Assembly (NCBI RefSeq): GCF_014649835.1
Contig: NZ_BMTU01000004.1
Location: forward strand, 62,001-126,000
Length of the DNA stretch: 64,000 nt
Direction: 5' to 3'
From: Streptomyces pilosus
GTDB taxonomy: Bacteria > Actinomycetota > Actinomycetes > Streptomycetales > Streptomycetaceae
A program made the translations under genes and the position numbers. This document shows positions 63,594 through 64,000 of this stretch, piece by piece. The stretch's first letter is position 1. Every line of letters begins with the position of its first letter. The notes under the pieces were generated by a model. The model searched no databases. It worked only from the letters and a program-made list of their open reading frames with translations, and was not told where the DNA came from.

Positions 63594-64000
63594 TCAGCCG
63601 CGGACCGTCCCGAAGCGGATGTCGCGGGCCGTGTCCGGGTGCATCACCCGCAGCATCCGCTCGGCCTCCGCCGTGACCTCCTCCCGCCGCGCCCGGCCGA
63701 GCGGGGCGAACGGTTCGACGACGAGGGCGTCGGCGTCCAGCCGCCACAGTCCCGCCAGGAACCCGTCGACGAGGAGCGTGCGGTGGGCGACGTTGCCGTT
63801 CCAGCTGCGGCCCCGGTACTCGGCCGGTACGACGCGGGTGCGGTCGGCGTGGGAGAGGAGCAGATTGTCGAACTCGGGCAGGAAGCGGGGCGGGGCCGGG
63901 GTGTCCGGGTCGGGACGGGGTGCGTCCGGGAGGTCGAAGAGCTCGGTGCCGCCCTCGTCCCGGAAGGTGACGAGCCGGGGACGCAGCCGTTCGAAGGCCT
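63594..64000 (-). CDS. Winged-helix DNA-binding domain protein (AlkZ-like), C-terminal part
   Basis: The frame is open to the window edge; about 134 residues are visible. PPRFLPEFDNLLLSHADRTRVVP and NGNVAHRTLLVDGFLAGLWRLDADALVVEPFAPLGRARREEV are typical of the C-terminal part of AlkZ/HTH_42 proteins, several of which are DNA glycosylases for crosslinks or bulky lesions. The N-terminus and the key QxQ region lie beyond the window. Confidence 0.8.
   Translation of the reverse strand, partial: AFERLRPRLVTFRDEGGTELFDLPDAPRPDPDTPAPPRFLPEFDNLLLSHADRTRVVPAEYRGRSWNGNVAHRTLLVDGFLAGLWRLDADALVVEPFAPLGRARREEVTAEAERMLRVMHPDTARDIRFGTVRG

Overview
The window is chromosomal DNA from a Streptomyces (or a very close actinomycete). 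The evidence is very high GC with strong third-position GC, frequent GTG starts, ATGA/GTGA stop-start overlaps, rare TTA codons, Tat/Sec-exported cell-wall enzymes, and the gene families present. I see no rRNA, tRNA, CRISPR array, insertion sequence or prophage. Both ends cut through a gene.

Region 1 (1-10.4 kb) is a light-controlled carotenoid locus. Two convergent operons carry the end of phytoene synthase (crtB) plus a Rieske/DUF5914 protein on the + strand, and lycopene cyclase (crtY), a short odd ORF and aromatic-ring-forming CrtU on the - strand. Behind crtY are litQ and litR (MerR plus B12-binding photosensor). Diverging from litR are litS (ECF sigma), litA (DUF4397 surface protein) and litB (sortase-like), then a zinc anti-sigma-like gene. 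A 17-bp perfect inverted repeat lies between litR and litS. A low-complexity 110-codon ORF sits where crtT methyltransferase is expected. A decayed binding-protein gene ends the region.

Region 2 (10.8-14.7 kb) holds cobalamin ring genes cobH, cobK, cbiD and cobL in alternating orientation. Region 3 (14.8-31.7 kb) is mixed: an ABC exporter with a tandem-repeat tail, a roadblock-like protein, an ArsR regulator, a coupled SWIM/SNF2 pair, a ROK sugar kinase with a coupled membrane protein, a GntR regulator divergent from an inositol-dehydrogenase-like enzyme, a two-component system whose response regulator is frameshifted, a universal stress protein and an SDR.

Region 4 (31.8-38.3 kb) converts allantoin to malate: allantoinase, allantoicase, the IclR regulator AllR, and malate synthase, which consumes the glyoxylate. 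The upper half of the pathway, from urate to allantoin (UraD, HIU hydrolase, uricase, plus 8-oxoguanine deaminase), lies separately at 51.6-54.9 kb. The same spaced palindrome precedes both operons, so one regulator probably controls both.

Region 5 (38.4-51.6 kb) has a HipA-like kinase, TerC, two divergent NIS siderophore synthetases, a secreted VWA pair, an HxlR regulator divergent from an alanine-type aminotransferase, a thioesterase, and two cell-wall hydrolases (GH25 lysozyme and amidase), the first preceded by a DasR-like site. Region 6 (55-64 kb) has small conserved actinomycete proteins, a GNAT, an acyl-CoA synthetase, a large LuxR-type (LAL) regulator and the C-terminal part of a winged-helix protein. 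Statements about synteny and symbols rest on recall of family and pathway knowledge, not on searches.
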